DNA of 64,000 bases, taken from positions 295,001 to 359,000 of the forward strand of contig CAHIKZ030000582.1 in assembly GCA_903632075.3 (NCBI GenBank). The letters run 5' to 3'. This document shows positions 12,191 to 23,904 of this stretch, in pieces. Source of the stretch: Acanthosepion pharaonis. Its lineage: Eukaryota; Mollusca; Cephalopoda; Sepiida; Sepiidae. The position numbers and the translations under genes were made by a program. Position 1 is the first letter of the stretch. Every line of letters starts with the position of its first letter. A model generated the notes under the pieces. That model did not search any database. It worked only from the letters and a program-made list of their open reading frames with translations, and was not told where the DNA came from.

Positions 12191-12298
12191 AGGAATCTAA
12201 ATGAAACAATAATAAAAAAACAAAAGAATATTAATCTACAACCCAGTCTGTCTTAAGATTTTAATTTTTTAATATTTTTTTATTTTTCAATATATATA

Positions 12299-13132
12299 TA
12301 CACACAATGCTGCTCGATAAAAGTGACTCACCTGATTTTTTTTTACTAAAAATATTTTTTGTCTATTGTGTTTGGGTTAAAATAATTTTTAATCATACTA
12401 ATATAAAGACCCCTTCCCGACCACCTAGGAAAAATGTTTATTCATCCTAAGGTATTCTATTCATAATTATAAATTTGGATATAAAGGAGGAAATATAAAG
12501 TCAGGAAAAAAACTCTGTCCAAAGAAGGTGGCGCAGATATCGCATTCTAATGATTAAACTGGTAAATTTAAGGAGCTTTTGACAAAATATTGAAAACCAT
12601 TTTACAATACACCCAGAACAATATTCTAGAGAATTCTAGAACAGCTTAAATTAAATCTAGAGTATTCCAGATTATTCCAGAAAGCCTCATACAGTATAAA
12701 AACAGTTTGAAATAGCCACTCATGTCGCTAACCAGATGAAAGGGTACAAACATGCATCAGAACTACTTAAGGCATCTAGTATTGCCATCTCAAAAGCAGG
12801 CAAGTCTACGAGAGAGATTGCAGAAATTGCTATAACCACTCAATCAACTATCTCTCGAGTGCTTAGGGCACATAATGATGCCACTCCTGCACCGAGGAAG
12901 GAAACAAGGGGACGAAAGAAAAAGATTGATGATAGAACTGGCAGGGTAATCAAGAGACAAATTGCGAAGAATAGGATTATAACTAGCCAAGAAATTGCAG
13001 CCAGTCTAAGCGAAGAGGAAGTTGTTAGTCTTGCCTCTACAACAGTCCATCGGTGACTGTTAGAACAAGGCTACAAATCTTGCATACGAACGTTTAAGTT
13101 GCTAATAAGCAGTCAACAAAGCCAAGGGTCTT
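12299..13132 (+). mobile_element. Tc1/mariner element, 3' truncated at (TA)n
   Basis: Transposase frame preceded by about 430 bp of AT-rich leader starting near TGCTGCTCGATAAAAGTGAC (about 12308), which looks like a terminal inverted repeat. The element stops after the DNA-binding half of its transposase, where a (TA)n tract begins at 13135. The catalytic half and right end are absent, so it is dead. Confidence 0.65.
12736..13056 (+). pseudogene. Tc1-like transposase, DNA-binding half only
   Basis: A 106-residue frame. Residues about 18-45 (KAGKSTREIAEIAITTQSTI) form a first helix-turn-helix and residues about 70-106 (TGRVIKRQIAKNRIITSQEI) a second, joined by a basic RGRKKK stretch like the GRPR hook of Tc1 transposases. 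In the family this paired-like region binds the terminal repeats and is followed by a DDE/DDD nuclease. Here a stop follows STTVHR; LLEQGYKS continues in frame just after it, so the stop is a mutation in an originally longer protein. No catalytic residue is present before truncation. Confidence 0.75.
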
Positions 13133-13134
13133 GT

Positions 13135-13234
13135 TATATATATATATATATATATAACATTCTCTCTTTATATATATACATATATATATACATATATATG
13201 TGTGTGGGGGGATGCGTGTGTTTGTGTGTGTGTG
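13135..13234. repeat. (TA)n and TG-rich low complexity
   Basis: Several short TA tracts and a TGTG-rich patch with a G run at 13205-13211. Confidence 0.9.
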
Positions 13235-13289
13235 TCTGTGTGTATAGACACGTTGGTTGATTTTCTGTAGCTGCACATCAACGCCCATG

Positions 13290-13460
13290 GGTCATTTAAT
13301 GCCGAAATCTAAATCATTTGGACGCAATTTTATGCTTTCATCTATGGCTAAAATGTATTGATGGTCATATATTGTCGGTCTTTTTATATAAAAATGTATT
13401 TCTGGTATTTTCACTAAGAAAATGTATTTTTATACTTTCATTTGAGGGCGGGGTTCACTA
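13290..13460 (+). repeat. Dispersed repeat with AAAATGTATTT sub-repeats (copy 1)
   Basis: Begins TGGGTCATTTAATGCCGAAA and contains repeated AAAATGTATTT and CTGGTATTTTCAC. An inverted homologous copy with the same landmarks in the same order lies at 53025-53235. Confidence 0.6.
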
Positions 13461-13594
13461 TTTGCCCGTAGCTGGTACGAATAACAGGTACTTTCACCTC
13501 GGATCATGATAGACTTAGGGACACCAGCAATTAACTTGTGGTTCCACGTTTCGCAAAACCTCCAGTATCACTATCAGAGTCATTGCTGCTGGAG

Positions 13595-13800
13595 GAAGTT
13601 CATGGCCATACTCAAGTTTGATGAATTTGAAAATTTAACACTGACAGAACATATAAAAAATAAATGAGAGAGAAGTCAGTGAATGACATTATTTAACGAC
13701 ATTGTGTGAATGTCTGGCAAAGAAGGAGCAACGTGAGATGAACGGTTATCAAAAGATCAATAACAAAAGGAAATTGGGGAGAGCCATAATTGCTCTCATG
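13595..13800 (+). mobile_element. RTE-like LINE fragment
   Basis: A degraded frame reading ENLTLTEHIK near 13625-13655, followed by VNVWQRRSNVR-like residues. It resembles the far C-terminal part of the RTE-like LINE at 21.3-22.0 kb, which has ENLTLTTHIEG at the same place. Short and frameshifted. Confidence 0.55.
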
Positions 13801-15517
13801 CGTAAGATACATAGCACTTAAAGTTTTTCTTCCACATTAAATATAATTTATTTTAAAATCTCGCGAAACGTAAAACGCAAATGGATATTAAAAGGTATCA
13901 TTTATGGCCAAGTTCTGCAGCATTAGAATTCTTGCCACAGATCTGGACATCAAACTTTCTCTTTCTACGTATCTTAGAGAAGTTTTGCATGAGAAGGCAT
14001 GCTTGTTTGAAGGGTATTGACGTTTATGAAGTTTTATGCGTCTGTGCGTAAGTGTACATATTTATGAAACATTCAAATGCATATTTCTATGTGAGCATCT
14101 ATGTGCGAAAGTTTCAATCTTGAATCTTTATTCAAAATGTCCAATCTTACATACGTCCTATTATGTCGCTAACTCTGACCACCCGTGGAAATCGCACGTA
14201 GAAGCAGTCACAAGCATTCCTGAATAAAATTGAGACAGGTCTCCAGCTTAAAGTGCATTTGCGGATATACTTTAGTTAATCTTTCACTAATATCCAATTC
14301 GGGTCGCAGACATTGTACATGCGTACGTGAGTAGCCGAATTATAACGATAGTTTATTCACACATTTTCTTGACGTGAGAACTTCGCTTCTCTTCTCTTTC
14401 CTGTAAGATAGTTATTTTAAAGGAGGCGGGATTTTCTTGGATAATTTCTTCTGGTTCAATTCTTTACGTAAGATAATAAATGCATGTACGACTAGACATT
14501 TATTGCACAGAAAATACCAAATCCGCTGCATGGCGTAACAGATTTAATCACGATGATCTTTGTATATTTCTATAAGTTAAATAACATTGTATAAATTCAG
14601 TAAATTTACGAAATAGAAAAGTTTGTGTGGCAGGGTATGTGTTTTCCAACCGGGATTCTTCATCCTATACACTGTGGAGATTCTAGGAATTGGTAGTCCT
14701 ACCAGGATTCATTATTAGAGACTTTCATGTTAGCAGCATAAGATATACAATATTGATAGCAGACATAGAAAGTGTGGTTTGTTTGTTTTACCAGCATACC
14801 ACATCTCCTGGGTCATTTATTGTTGAAAATCGTGTTTATTTCGACAATATTTTAGGAAACTAAGTTTTATGATTCATGAAGCAGAGTTAAAACTGGTTGT
14901 ATAGTTCGACTATAGATTAAATTGTCTCGGTTAACGTTTAGTGTATAATTTAGTTTTACTCAAATAGGTCAATATGGTTTTTACATTTACATTTATATTT
15001 GTGAAAAAGTACTTTAAGGCAATTCGCTTTTTTAAAGAATTTGCAGATAGATGCATATTCGACACAGTCCATGTTTTCCTGTATATACCTCCCAGCATAC
15101 TAAATATTTAGGTAGATCCTTATCTTTTAGAAAGAATGTATATGTAATGCTTGTATGACCAATTCTGATTCTTGGTAAGACTTCTATTTCTCTTTGGGAA
15201 AGCCTGTTGTTATTGTGCCATATCCCACGTGTTGATTTGAATTTGTTGAAATGTATTCTTTGGGTCAGTATTCCGTACATCTTGACACTTATTTAAGATA
15301 GTGAGAGAGTCCAAGATACAAGTGATAGACTTAGGTGAGGGACTATCAAAGCACACAGCGGAGAAAGGGAATTTTAGTGCATTATAAACGAGATATAAGT
15401 ACTCCCGGCTACCAGAGTGCTCAATTAATAGCGAAGAGCTTTTAGCATTAATTAGCAGGGGCCGACGAATTCCCTTTCTTCCAAAGTTCTCAATCTACGA
15501 GACGGAGTGTATGGTCT
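13801..15517. other. No gene or repeat recognised
   Basis: Ordinary AT-rich sequence; short frames only. Confidence 0.45.
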
Positions 15518-15543
15518 ATATATATATATATATATATATATAT
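15518..15543. repeat. (TA)n microsatellite
   Basis: TA run of about 13 units. Confidence 0.95.
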
Positions 15544-15784
15544 CCGATGTGAGGAGAATGAAAGTAATATATTAATCCCAACGTTCGCAGCATTAATACA
15601 AAAGAGGGCTTGATACCGATAGTAGAGAGGTAAGAATTTATTTATTATAATTTTATCATATAGACAAAATCATTTATTCACTACAAAGATGCAACTTCGT
15701 TTCAGTGCATTTCAGCTGCACTTCGACGGGTGAGAATAGAAAAAGGATTGTCTTTATGATAAAAAATAATAAATAAAAATAAAT

Positions 15785-15787
<3 letters not shown>

Positions 15788-15831
<44 letters not shown>
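15788..15831. repeat. (TA)n microsatellite at LINE 3' boundary
   Basis: TA run of about 22 units. LINE-derived coding similarity begins immediately beyond it at 15832. Confidence 0.97.
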
Positions 15832-15833
<2 letters not shown>

Positions 15834-16127
15834 GAATCAATAAATGTTTTGAAATCTGTGTGAGGTACTTTTGTTTTGATATGTTCATTTTCAGTGATTC
15901 TTTAGCTGCCATATCTGTTGTTTGGTTACAAAGCATATTGATCTTGCGTAAAAGCTTCTAAAATATTGTTTCTTTAAGTATAGCTGAATCTGAAATTATT
16001 TTTTCAGCCGTCAGTGTATATCTACTTACAATGTGTTTGTTTTATTTAGTTATTATGTATTTCTTTCATGAAGACATATGTGTTAATTTCAGTTTTGGAG
16101 TGTTTTGCCAGACTTAATATTACAGTA

Positions 16128-16264
16128 AGAGCACTTCAAGTTGGTATGCTGGTTAGCAAGCTTGTCTCACTAGAACAGTTACAACTGAGTTGTGAGTTCG
16201 ATCCTCAATGGAGGCCCCTTACTTTCGGCCTTGTTCCATATCCAAGCTATGCTTGGATAATCCT
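16128..16264 (+). mobile_element. tRNA-derived SINE with target-site duplication (copy 1)
   Basis: 137 bp, flanked by TATTACAGTA at 16118-16127 and 16265-16274. The A-box region reads TATGCTGGTTAGCAAGC and the B box GAGTTCGATCC. The 3' part (CTTTCGGCCTTGTTCCATAT) matches the copy at 53296-53432, which has exactly the same length. It sits inside the minus-strand I-like LINE and so inserted later. Confidence 0.88.
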
Positions 16265-17282
16265 TATTACAGTAGATTGTTTTATTAATCATGGAGGAGT
16301 ATTTAAAAAAAATAGTTTCATGAATGAAGAGTTTATTTAGGGTTCCTATGCGGATTCCAAGGGGTATAATGGTAGTTTTCTTTAAATTATATACTTCTTT
16401 AGAGAAGAGAACACAGTTGCATTATGAATTACTTGGGCATGAACATAGTTTGATTTTATATTGTAATGATAGCTTTTGTTGTCTTAATGCCAAAGCAGGT
16501 TCGTGTGATTCGGTGTACAGGATTTCTATTGGGTATTTACTATAGGCTCTTAGGAGTCGCAGACGTTGCTGATGTATGGTATTAAATTTTTTCACGTATA
16601 ATTATCTTGCCGCACAATAGATAAATAATTGGATTCAACCAATGTTGCGTTCAAGCATTTAATGATGCCATTTCTTTTGAAGTTGCAAAGTGTTACCAAT
16701 AATATGCTTCCTTGAGGAACAAACATTTCTTGCTTATATAGGTTTGAAAGTGTGGTGCCGATACTTTAAATATTCATTCTGTCAGGACGTTATTGATAAG
16801 AACTGGTAATCTTCCTTTAGGTCTCATTTCATTCAAGTCTTAGACCAAAGAATATAGTTGTTAATTGTTCCCCTTTAATGATGCAATATTTAATAAAAGA
16901 CCCTAGTCGAACCAGGTAATCTTTTGTGCTTTAGGCACAAACGAGATTGATTTCTGAAACGAGATTGGAAATTTGTAAAATTATTATTAGCTTCAAGAAA
17001 CCAAGAAAACCTATTAATAATGATTCTTTCAAACGTTTTGCTTAAGAAACTCACAATAGATTTGAGGGATTAACCAAGTCCTTTCGAGGTTTTGGGATTG
17101 GAATTATCGTAGCTTGTTTCCTGAAACTGAGAATATTATTATTGACCCATTTATTATCGAACATTTTGAGTAGGTATTTCAGGAATATATTTGGTAATTG
17201 TTTTTAGAAATCCGTAGTAAATTTCATCTGGGCCAGCTACTGAGTCGTTTGATTTTTTATAGAATGCAATAATTCTGGTAAA

Positions 17283-17500
17283 GTTCAAATTACATCCACT
17301 CCAAGGAAATTTGAACATCTACAACATAAATAAAACTAAACCACGCTGAAAAAATAAAAATCCAAGCAACCCACATGAAAGTGTTTTGTATGCAATATTA
17401 ATTCAGAAAAACCAAAATAGTATAGAATATTATCCGCAATACCGCTGGAAAAAAAAGTAAAAGCATTCTTTTGAGACATTTATGTCTGAGCAAAATCAAG
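17283..17500 (+). repeat. Inverted duplication of the LINE's own EN-RT linker
   Basis: About 215 bp, the near-perfect reverse complement of the LINE segment at about 17668-17886. Both arms share TTTGAACATCTACAACATAA, AAACCACGCTGAA, CCAAAATAGTATGGAATATT-like and TTTTGAGACATTTATGTC blocks. The surrounding LINE runs on the minus strand on both sides, so this piece is an inverted extra copy placed between the linker and the first RT block. Confidence 0.85.
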
Positions 17501-19381
17501 GCAGCCAAAGGCTAGTTGTAATTTTCTTTATTGTTAGAATAGAATCTTAATTTTTTCTTCTCTTCATTTATTTTGATGCTCTGAAATAATTTACTAGCGC
17601 TATTCGTGGAGAAGTTTTGAGAGAAGTTTTGTGCCAGTAATTTTTTTTGTGGGTGGGGGGGTGTTTTGAATTTGCTCTGACATAAATGTCTCAAAAGAGT
17701 GCTTTTATTTTTCCTGGCGATATTACGGATAATATTCCATACTATTTTGGTTTTGTTGTTAGACTTAGTAGTGAATACAAAATACTTTCATGAGGATCGC
17801 TTGGATCTTTAATTATTCAGCGTGGTTTAGTTGTATTTATGTTGTAGATGTTCAAATTTCCTTGGAATGGATGTAATTTGAACTTATGTAGAGCTGCCTG
17901 ACGCAATCTAATCGCTTTTTTACATTCGTTGTTAAACCATGGTCGGTCGTGATTGACAGGTTTCGATTTTGATTTTGAAAGATATTTTTCCGCAGAACTA
18001 AGAAGTTTTGTTTTTTAATACATTATATGCTCTGCATTGTATACATTGTCTTCTGTTGTGTGTTTTAAGATACGTGAGTTTTTAAAAAATCTTTCCAGTT
18101 TGCTTTCTCAAATCTCCAATATGGTATTCCTCATTCTGGCAATGGTCCATAGTTTTCCAAAAGAACTGGCAATTGATAACTATAACATGTATTATAATAT
18201 ATTTTCCTGTCATAGTTAAGGTTAGATCTACTGCAGTATATGGCTTGATGGGTGGAGAGAGGTGGATATGATTTATCGTTGTATAAGTATAAAATGTTTC
18301 TATTGATAAAGTCTTCCATGAGTCTACGTTTCTAGTCACTAATCTTGCAACTCCACATGATGTTATGGCTATTAAAATCTCCATTATAATAAAGGGTTTT
18401 GGGAGCTGCTTCAATATTTTATCTAGTTCAGTCCCATTTGCAGGATTTTTCGTAAGAATGTAAATAGCGCATGTGTGATGAAATATATATTTTTATTGTC
18501 CTTTAACAAGTTTTCCTAAAGACAGATGATTGCAGGACACAAGTCTGCAATAATCGAAAGTAATTCTTTCCTTGCATTCAATTAAACGATTTTGTTAGCC
18601 ATGATATGTATGCTGTGGTTTTCGGATTTGCAGAATTCTCTTAAGTTTCCATTTTCCTAGGTTGTTTTCAGTTGATTTCTTCCTTACAGGATTTCCTTTT
18701 GACTGGGGATTTTGTTTCCATGGTTTTTGTTTATGCGTTTTCTTTCTATTTTTTTTTTTTTTTTGTTGGAGACCGTTCACTTTGCAATGTATGTGAGGAA
18801 TCTCTTGATAGAGACATGGGGCGAAATTTGGTCTTTTAATGTCTATGGGAACGAGTTAGACTTTTCTATATTTTGATTGGGTATATCAGATTTTAGTATG
18901 GATCGCGGTGTAAATGGTTGTTTTTCCCTGTTGATATCAGTTTTCTTTATTTCAATTAATTTCTTTAGCTCTTGGATTAGTGGTGTGAATTCTCAGAGAC
19001 CATAGTTATTGCCGCTGTAGTTGCATTGGTGTAATTTATTTGAATGTTTTGTCTCGTCTTGTTTTCAACAATTTTCCTGGCTTCAGAAAAAAAAATTATA
19101 TTTCTCTTATATTCAGTTATTTATTTTTGGCAAGCTTTACATAGATGCGAGGATGTAGGGTGGTTCTTATTACAATTTACTCATTTTATGGCACATTAGC
19201 AGTCGGTATCTTGATAAACGGTACTGCCGCAGTTTGGGCATTCTAGTACATCTGTCTTTATGATGGCCAAATCATTGGGTTATGAAATCTTAGAGGTCTG
19301 AGAATGTAAGTTTATACTTTTGTAATGATATAACATATTTTTATTTCAAAAGATGGTCTGGGTATGGCGAATTCTAATATG

Positions 19382-19842
19382 TAGACCCTTGTGCATATTA
19401 ATTCAAACAACCGCTTTAGTTTCTTTTATTTCACCATACGGTCAGTTTTAGACCCCCTGGAATGACAGGGTCTAATCGATATCTATTTTTCCTCAGAGTT
19501 TTATCACGGCCAGACACTATTGTCATGACTATCAATTAGTTGATCCACAGCCATTGTCTGCGATAGACGTTACTCCAAGGAAGCGTACGAAAATTGTAAC
19601 GCTGCACGAACACACTTGCAAGCCTTACCAGTAAGCAAAGCAAAGTATTATGGACTGGCCCAGAAACTTCCGCTTTAAATCCAATCGAGAATCTGTGGTG
19701 AATCTGCAAGGAACGAGTTGGGGGAATAGACATACGAAGTACTAACATGTGCACTGGATCATGTTTCATTGGAAAAAATACGCAAAAAGTAAATAATAAC
19801 GGAATTATTCGTTTTGTTTCAATTAATCTGCACAAGAATGTA
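19382..19842 (+). mobile_element. Non-autonomous Tc1-like element, 461 bp, nested in LINE ORF1 (copy 1)
   Basis: The ends are inverted repeats of about 29 bp (TTGTGCATATTAATTCAAACAA and its diverged complement at 19806-19836) with TA at each outer edge. Inside is the start of a transposase (TPRKRTKIVTLHEHT at about 19572-19616) joined directly to its end (TGPETSALNPIENLW, near 19645-19692), so the middle is deleted. ALNPIENLW is the conserved motif around the second catalytic residue of Tc1 transposases. Removing the element restores one continuous LINE reading frame (NTNTYILEFAIPRP) across the junction. A related copy is at 48688-49243 in reverse orientation. Confidence 0.88.
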
Positions 19843-20276
19843 TGTATTGGTGTTTATGTTTTGGTCATTTCTTTCAATTGTTATTCTGGTTACATCTAAT
19901 GTATTTTGGTTGTTTAAGTTAACAATGTTTTCTTCTAGGAAGCAAGCTGCCATGTTTAGACTTTTGATTAAATCTCTGGGCGTGTTTCAAGTTTAGTGTA
20001 GAAAAGTTTTGATTTTTAGGTTGTTAGATTTTGACCATTTGCGTACTTTTTCTGCATTAATTTATCCATACCTGTACTATTATTGTATTGTTTAATGTTT
20101 TTAACAGATAAAGGAGTAATTTGGGAGTATATTGCTTTTTGATTATGAATGATGGTATCTTTTGCAATAGGCTGTTTCTTCAAGTGATTCCATTACTATA
20201 TATTGTGGAAAGACATCGTGAAACTCCGATTAATTATCAGAGTTATGATTCGCAGAGGGGGCTTTTTTCTCTTCGT

Positions 20277-20313
20277 TACACACACACACATATATATATA
20301 TATGAATATATAT

Positions 20314-20400
<87 letters not shown>

Positions 20401-20657
20401 GAATATGTATATATATATATATATGAATATGTATATATATATATGAATATGTATATATATATATGAATATGTATATATATATATATATGAATATATATAT
20501 ATATATGAATATGTATAAATATATATATATATATGAATATGTATATATATATGAATATATATATATATGAATATGTATATATATATGAATATGTATATAT
20601 ATGAATATGAATATATATATATATATGAATATATATATATGAATATATATATATATA

Positions 20658-20725
<68 letters not shown>
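20277..20725. repeat. Compound (CA)n/(TA)n and TATATATGAATATG minisatellite
   Basis: Short CA tract, then TA, then from about 20395 to 20665 a higher-order repeat of TATATATGAATATG-type units with variable TA length, ending in pure TA. The roughly 200-residue Ile/Tyr/Met/Asn frames across it are artefacts. Confidence 0.97.
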
Positions 20726-20727
<2 letters not shown>

Positions 20728-21325
20728 TCACCATCCATACTCCCTACGCTTATCAGGACCCTATGCTGGTAGATGGTTGATGGGGGCGTGCATTTGCCCA
20801 AGAGTCTCAGGGATACAAAAATGGTATACTTATGGTTAATATTTACATCCAGTCATCAATAAATTATTTAATTTCTCCACCCTTGTGAGGCTGAATATAA
20901 ATTTTAATTTTTGATGGTACCTTTTAGTTATGGCTTAATCAACACTTTGCCATCGCCTTCTAGTACCAAATTTATTAGATATGTTTGGTGTGTGTATTAT
21001 TTGTGTGTCGTTATTATGACTCTAGTAGGTGGATTTGTACAATGTCTTGGTATAACTAACCGATTGAACAGATCTAACCTTTCTGACCGCCTTTCTGGCC
21101 TAAGTAAAGCCCAAATAACTATTTTGGAATTCCGGATTATTCTATATAACGCCTGAAGTCCTCAGGCATTACGCATCGCCACCCACAACAAACAGGTGGC
21201 ATCATTGGTGGGAGGGGCTCTTATCTCTCTGCAGAGAAGCAGTCGGTGTATCCTACAGCCCCAGTTGGCAGGGCACAGACACAGAATAAAAACTTCAAGA
21301 ACTATTACAAAATCTAGTAAAGTAT
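20726..21325. other. No gene recognised
   Basis: No convincing repeat or coding region before RTE-like similarity starts at about 21330. Confidence 0.4.
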
Positions 21326-21329
21326 CTAG

Positions 21330-22025
21330 TATACTAAACCTCAATTCCAACGTGACAAAACATACATTGACCCGCAATAGGAACAGTCCCTCATGCAAAT
21401 TACATAATGGAGATATCAAAATCAAACAGTACAACAAATCAAATATCTGGGAAGTGTTTTAATAGAGAATAGAAAGTGTGACACAGAAATTCGAAGGTTA
21501 TATTGGGATAGCGAAAGTTGCCTTCCAGAAGCTAAGCAAATTGTTAAGAAACAGGAAACATTCTTTAGAAACAAAGAAAAACTATTTAAATGTTACGTAA
21601 TGCCAGTCCTCATATATGGCAGTGAAGGCTAGACAATCTCTTCAATGATGAAGAAGAGACTTGAAGCAACATGCATGTTGTTCTACAGAAGGATGCCGAG
21701 CATACCATGCAACGAACATAAGCAACGACGAAGTTTTAGAGACAATGGCAACAAAAAGATCACTTATACTTAACATCAGATAGAGTTGAATTTTCTAGGG
21801 TACATAATAAGGAAAGTAGGCTTGGAAAATTTAACACTAACAACGCATATTGAAGGCAATAAGGACAGAGGAGAACCGAGCATAACATACCTATCGATCA
21901 TGTGTAAATGGACTCCAGAAAATGTATTGGGAGAAATAGCAAAATGACATAACTTACTACAAGATTGTGATCGACACGAATCTGAAGTGACACGTCAGAG
22001 GAGGAGTGTGTGCCGACTGTCCTGT
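21330..22025 (+). mobile_element. RTE-like LINE, C-terminal part (pseudogene)
   Basis: Frameshifted frames read NRNSPSCKLHNGDIKIKQ, IKYLGSVLIENRKCDTEI, then KLFKCYVMPVLIYGSEG, MKKRLEATCMLFYRRM, LNFLGYIIRKVGLENLTL and CKWTPENVLGEIAKWHN-like residues. The YLG...TEI, PVLIYGSE and R(R)M...S...E succession is typical of the thumb and C-terminal region of RTE/BovB-like and related LINE proteins. The RT catalytic core upstream is absent, so the copy is 5' truncated, as is usual for LINEs. Another fragment of the same kind lies at 13595-13800. Confidence 0.75.
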
Positions 22026-23500
22026 ATTCAGTGATTGCCTCAAAACGGTAGATTTTCCTGCTTTGGCTTCCATCGGAAGAAGGTTTTTAATTCAGAGTGG
22101 TACTGGTCCTTGACTGTTTGCCAAACAAAGCTAGAAATTACCATGTCTACCTTGCTATTAACGACTAGCTAATTAGAGATGAGATTTATTCCTACCTTCA
22201 AAAGAGGATTTTGGCGAAAAATGGCGTCGCCTGATAATTAAACCCAACCCGAAAATCGTAATTTCCCTGCCGATAACGAATAAACTACGTCCACATTCCA
22301 GGTCATCACACATAATATGTGTGATGACCTGGAAATTAATTCAAAGTAATTAAGAAACGCCTGGATAGACATAGTCATGTGGGCGCTGTTACCCACACGC
22401 GAAAATTTAAGCGATTAGGTCTTTATAGAGAGATGGATAGCAGAACAGTCGAAGCCAGGTGGAGATTCAGACAACAGGACTAGAGCACTTCGGGGTGAGT
22501 GGTGGTTGAACCACTCAACAGGGATACTTAACTTGAGAGTTGAACTCACCTCGAGAAATGGAGAAGTCAGATTATTTTAATTCAGATATTAAAGACGACT
22601 TATGTGACATTCTTTCTTCCCACATTTCTAATTGTAATTCAGCATCTGGGAAACGGAACGTATGTTTGATGAATATTTGACGTTTAAAATACGAAGTGGA
22701 CCCGTAGTCTGATCATGTACCGAAGTCGCCATATTAGAAGATAAGTCCACAAAAGATACAAGCATGTTTTGGTTTTCGTCTCCGAATAAATATTACTTAC
22801 AGTCTGATAATTTACGTCTTTATAGGACCATCATTTACTTTTATAAATATATCAGCAAAAGAAATATCAGCAATTATGAAAAATCATTTATCGATTTGAT
22901 TTATAAATCTTTTTTTACCTAAGCACAATACACACACATTCACTCAATACACACACATTCACTCAATACAAACCCCGCTACACGCGGTTTCTTACAATCA
23001 GGTTGTTTTAGAGAGGTTAAAGGATAAAGTAACAGCATGTTTTTAGAGTGCTGTATAGACATCATATGTTTCTGAGGTTGAAGTGAAAATTCTAATAACT
23101 GGTGAAGCATACTCTTAGGAATAAATTCCCCAAAGTAATGATTTTCGTAAAGAAGCTCTCTGAGAAGAACTTGCTTATCAAAGGAAGACAAAAGGAATAA
23201 GAACGGTTAGCTTGGCATGACATTTCTAAATGCAAAGTTCTGAACTAGTGAAACTAAGGAATCTAACTGGTCTGAACATTTGCCAATAAAACGGAGAAAG
23301 AATATTGATATTCTTGCAATTTTGCGTCTGAGGTGAAACGGGTTGAGTGATAGAAAATAATTACCCATCCTGCTGAGTAATATATAATTACAAAATTCTT
23401 TTGGTTGTCAAACATATATACACTTGCTTTGTTTGGAGGACACTAAGATTTGCCAAGGTGGGTGTTCTTCCTAGTAACAGTTGGTTTCCAGACATATGTG
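22026..23500. other. No gene; one perfect palindrome inside
   Basis: AT-rich non-coding sequence holding the palindrome at 22296-22334 and a CACACACATTCACTCAATA duplication at 22930-22968. Confidence 0.45.
22296..22334. repeat. Perfect 39-nt palindrome
   Basis: TTCCAGGTCATCACACATA, a single A, then its exact reverse complement: 19-bp arms with no mismatch. Confidence 0.95.
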
Positions 23501-23502
23501 GA

Positions 23503-23885
23503 AGCGCCAGTTCTCGTACGGTTACTGAAGTTGAGCAACGTTGAGCCTAGTCAGCAGCTAGATGGGTAACCGCTTACCAGTATCAAGTGCTGTAATCTCG
23601 AGTGTGTGAGTGGTGTAGTACATAATTACAAATCAGAGAGCCGAGGTTCAATTGAAATCAAGTTAATTACATTCACGTACGCGCAACCTTAGGAAAGGTA
23701 TGAATCCACCGCTTCTCCTCCAAGCTATGGGTTAATTAGTAGGAGCTGTATCAGTAAATAATTATTTCCCCTACCTCCCTACAAAATAACTTTGTAGTCT
23801 AAAAAATATTTCTGGCTTTAAATAATCGGCACAAGGTTGATAATCCATAAGAAACAAATTACTTATTAGTAACGATAGATGAGAC
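23503..23885 (+). mobile_element. 5S rRNA-tRNA chimeric SINE (copy 2)
   Basis: 23505-23591 aligns to 5S rRNA: TTCTCGTACGGTTACTGAAG, TTGAGCAACGTTGAGCCTAG, CAGCAGCTAGATGGGTAACC and a GTATCAAGTGCTGTA end. A tRNA-like unit follows (GAGTGGTGTAGTACATAATT with B box GAGGTTCAATTG, about 23608-23655). The tail shares ACCTTAGGAAAGGTATGAAT, TTTCTGGCTTTAAATAA and GGTTGATAATCCATAAGAAA with the copy at 11.0 kb. The order 5S, tRNA, tail is identical in both copies, so this is one composite family rather than chance neighbours. Confidence 0.8.
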
Positions 23886-23904
23886 CGTTCTTCCCTTGTT
23901 CAAC

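Larger units (their letters stand above)
15832..20100 (-). mobile_element. I-like LINE with ORF1, endonuclease, RT and RNase H-like tail (nested insertions)
   Basis: Reading the minus strand from high to low coordinates. ORF1 remnant, about 20100-19100: residues TIERND and NTNTYILEF, then zinc-knuckle Cys/His spacing with FGHHKDRCTRMP and CNKNHPTSSHLC near 19300-19140. AP endonuclease, about 18800-18000: LPKPFIIM then GDFNSHN with one base missing near 18385. Linker with LHPFQGNLNIYN and QNFSTNSA. RT, about 17280-16750: FYKKSNDSVAGPDEIYYGFL, then a SNPKTSKGLG-like block and FERIIINRFSWFLE. Later YPIEILYTESHEPALALRQQ near 16520. Near 15900-15840, DMAAKESLKMNISK resembles the end of the RNase H region of I-like LINEs. 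Stops and frameshifts throughout make it inactive. It is interrupted by a Tc1-like element (19382-19842), an inverted duplication (17283-17500) and a SINE (16128-16264). Confidence 0.8.

Noticed and set aside
20196..20801. A 201-residue open frame rich in Ile, Tyr, His and Ser
   Set aside because: Wholly inside TA/GAATATG tandem repeats; alternating codons follow from the repeat, not from selection.
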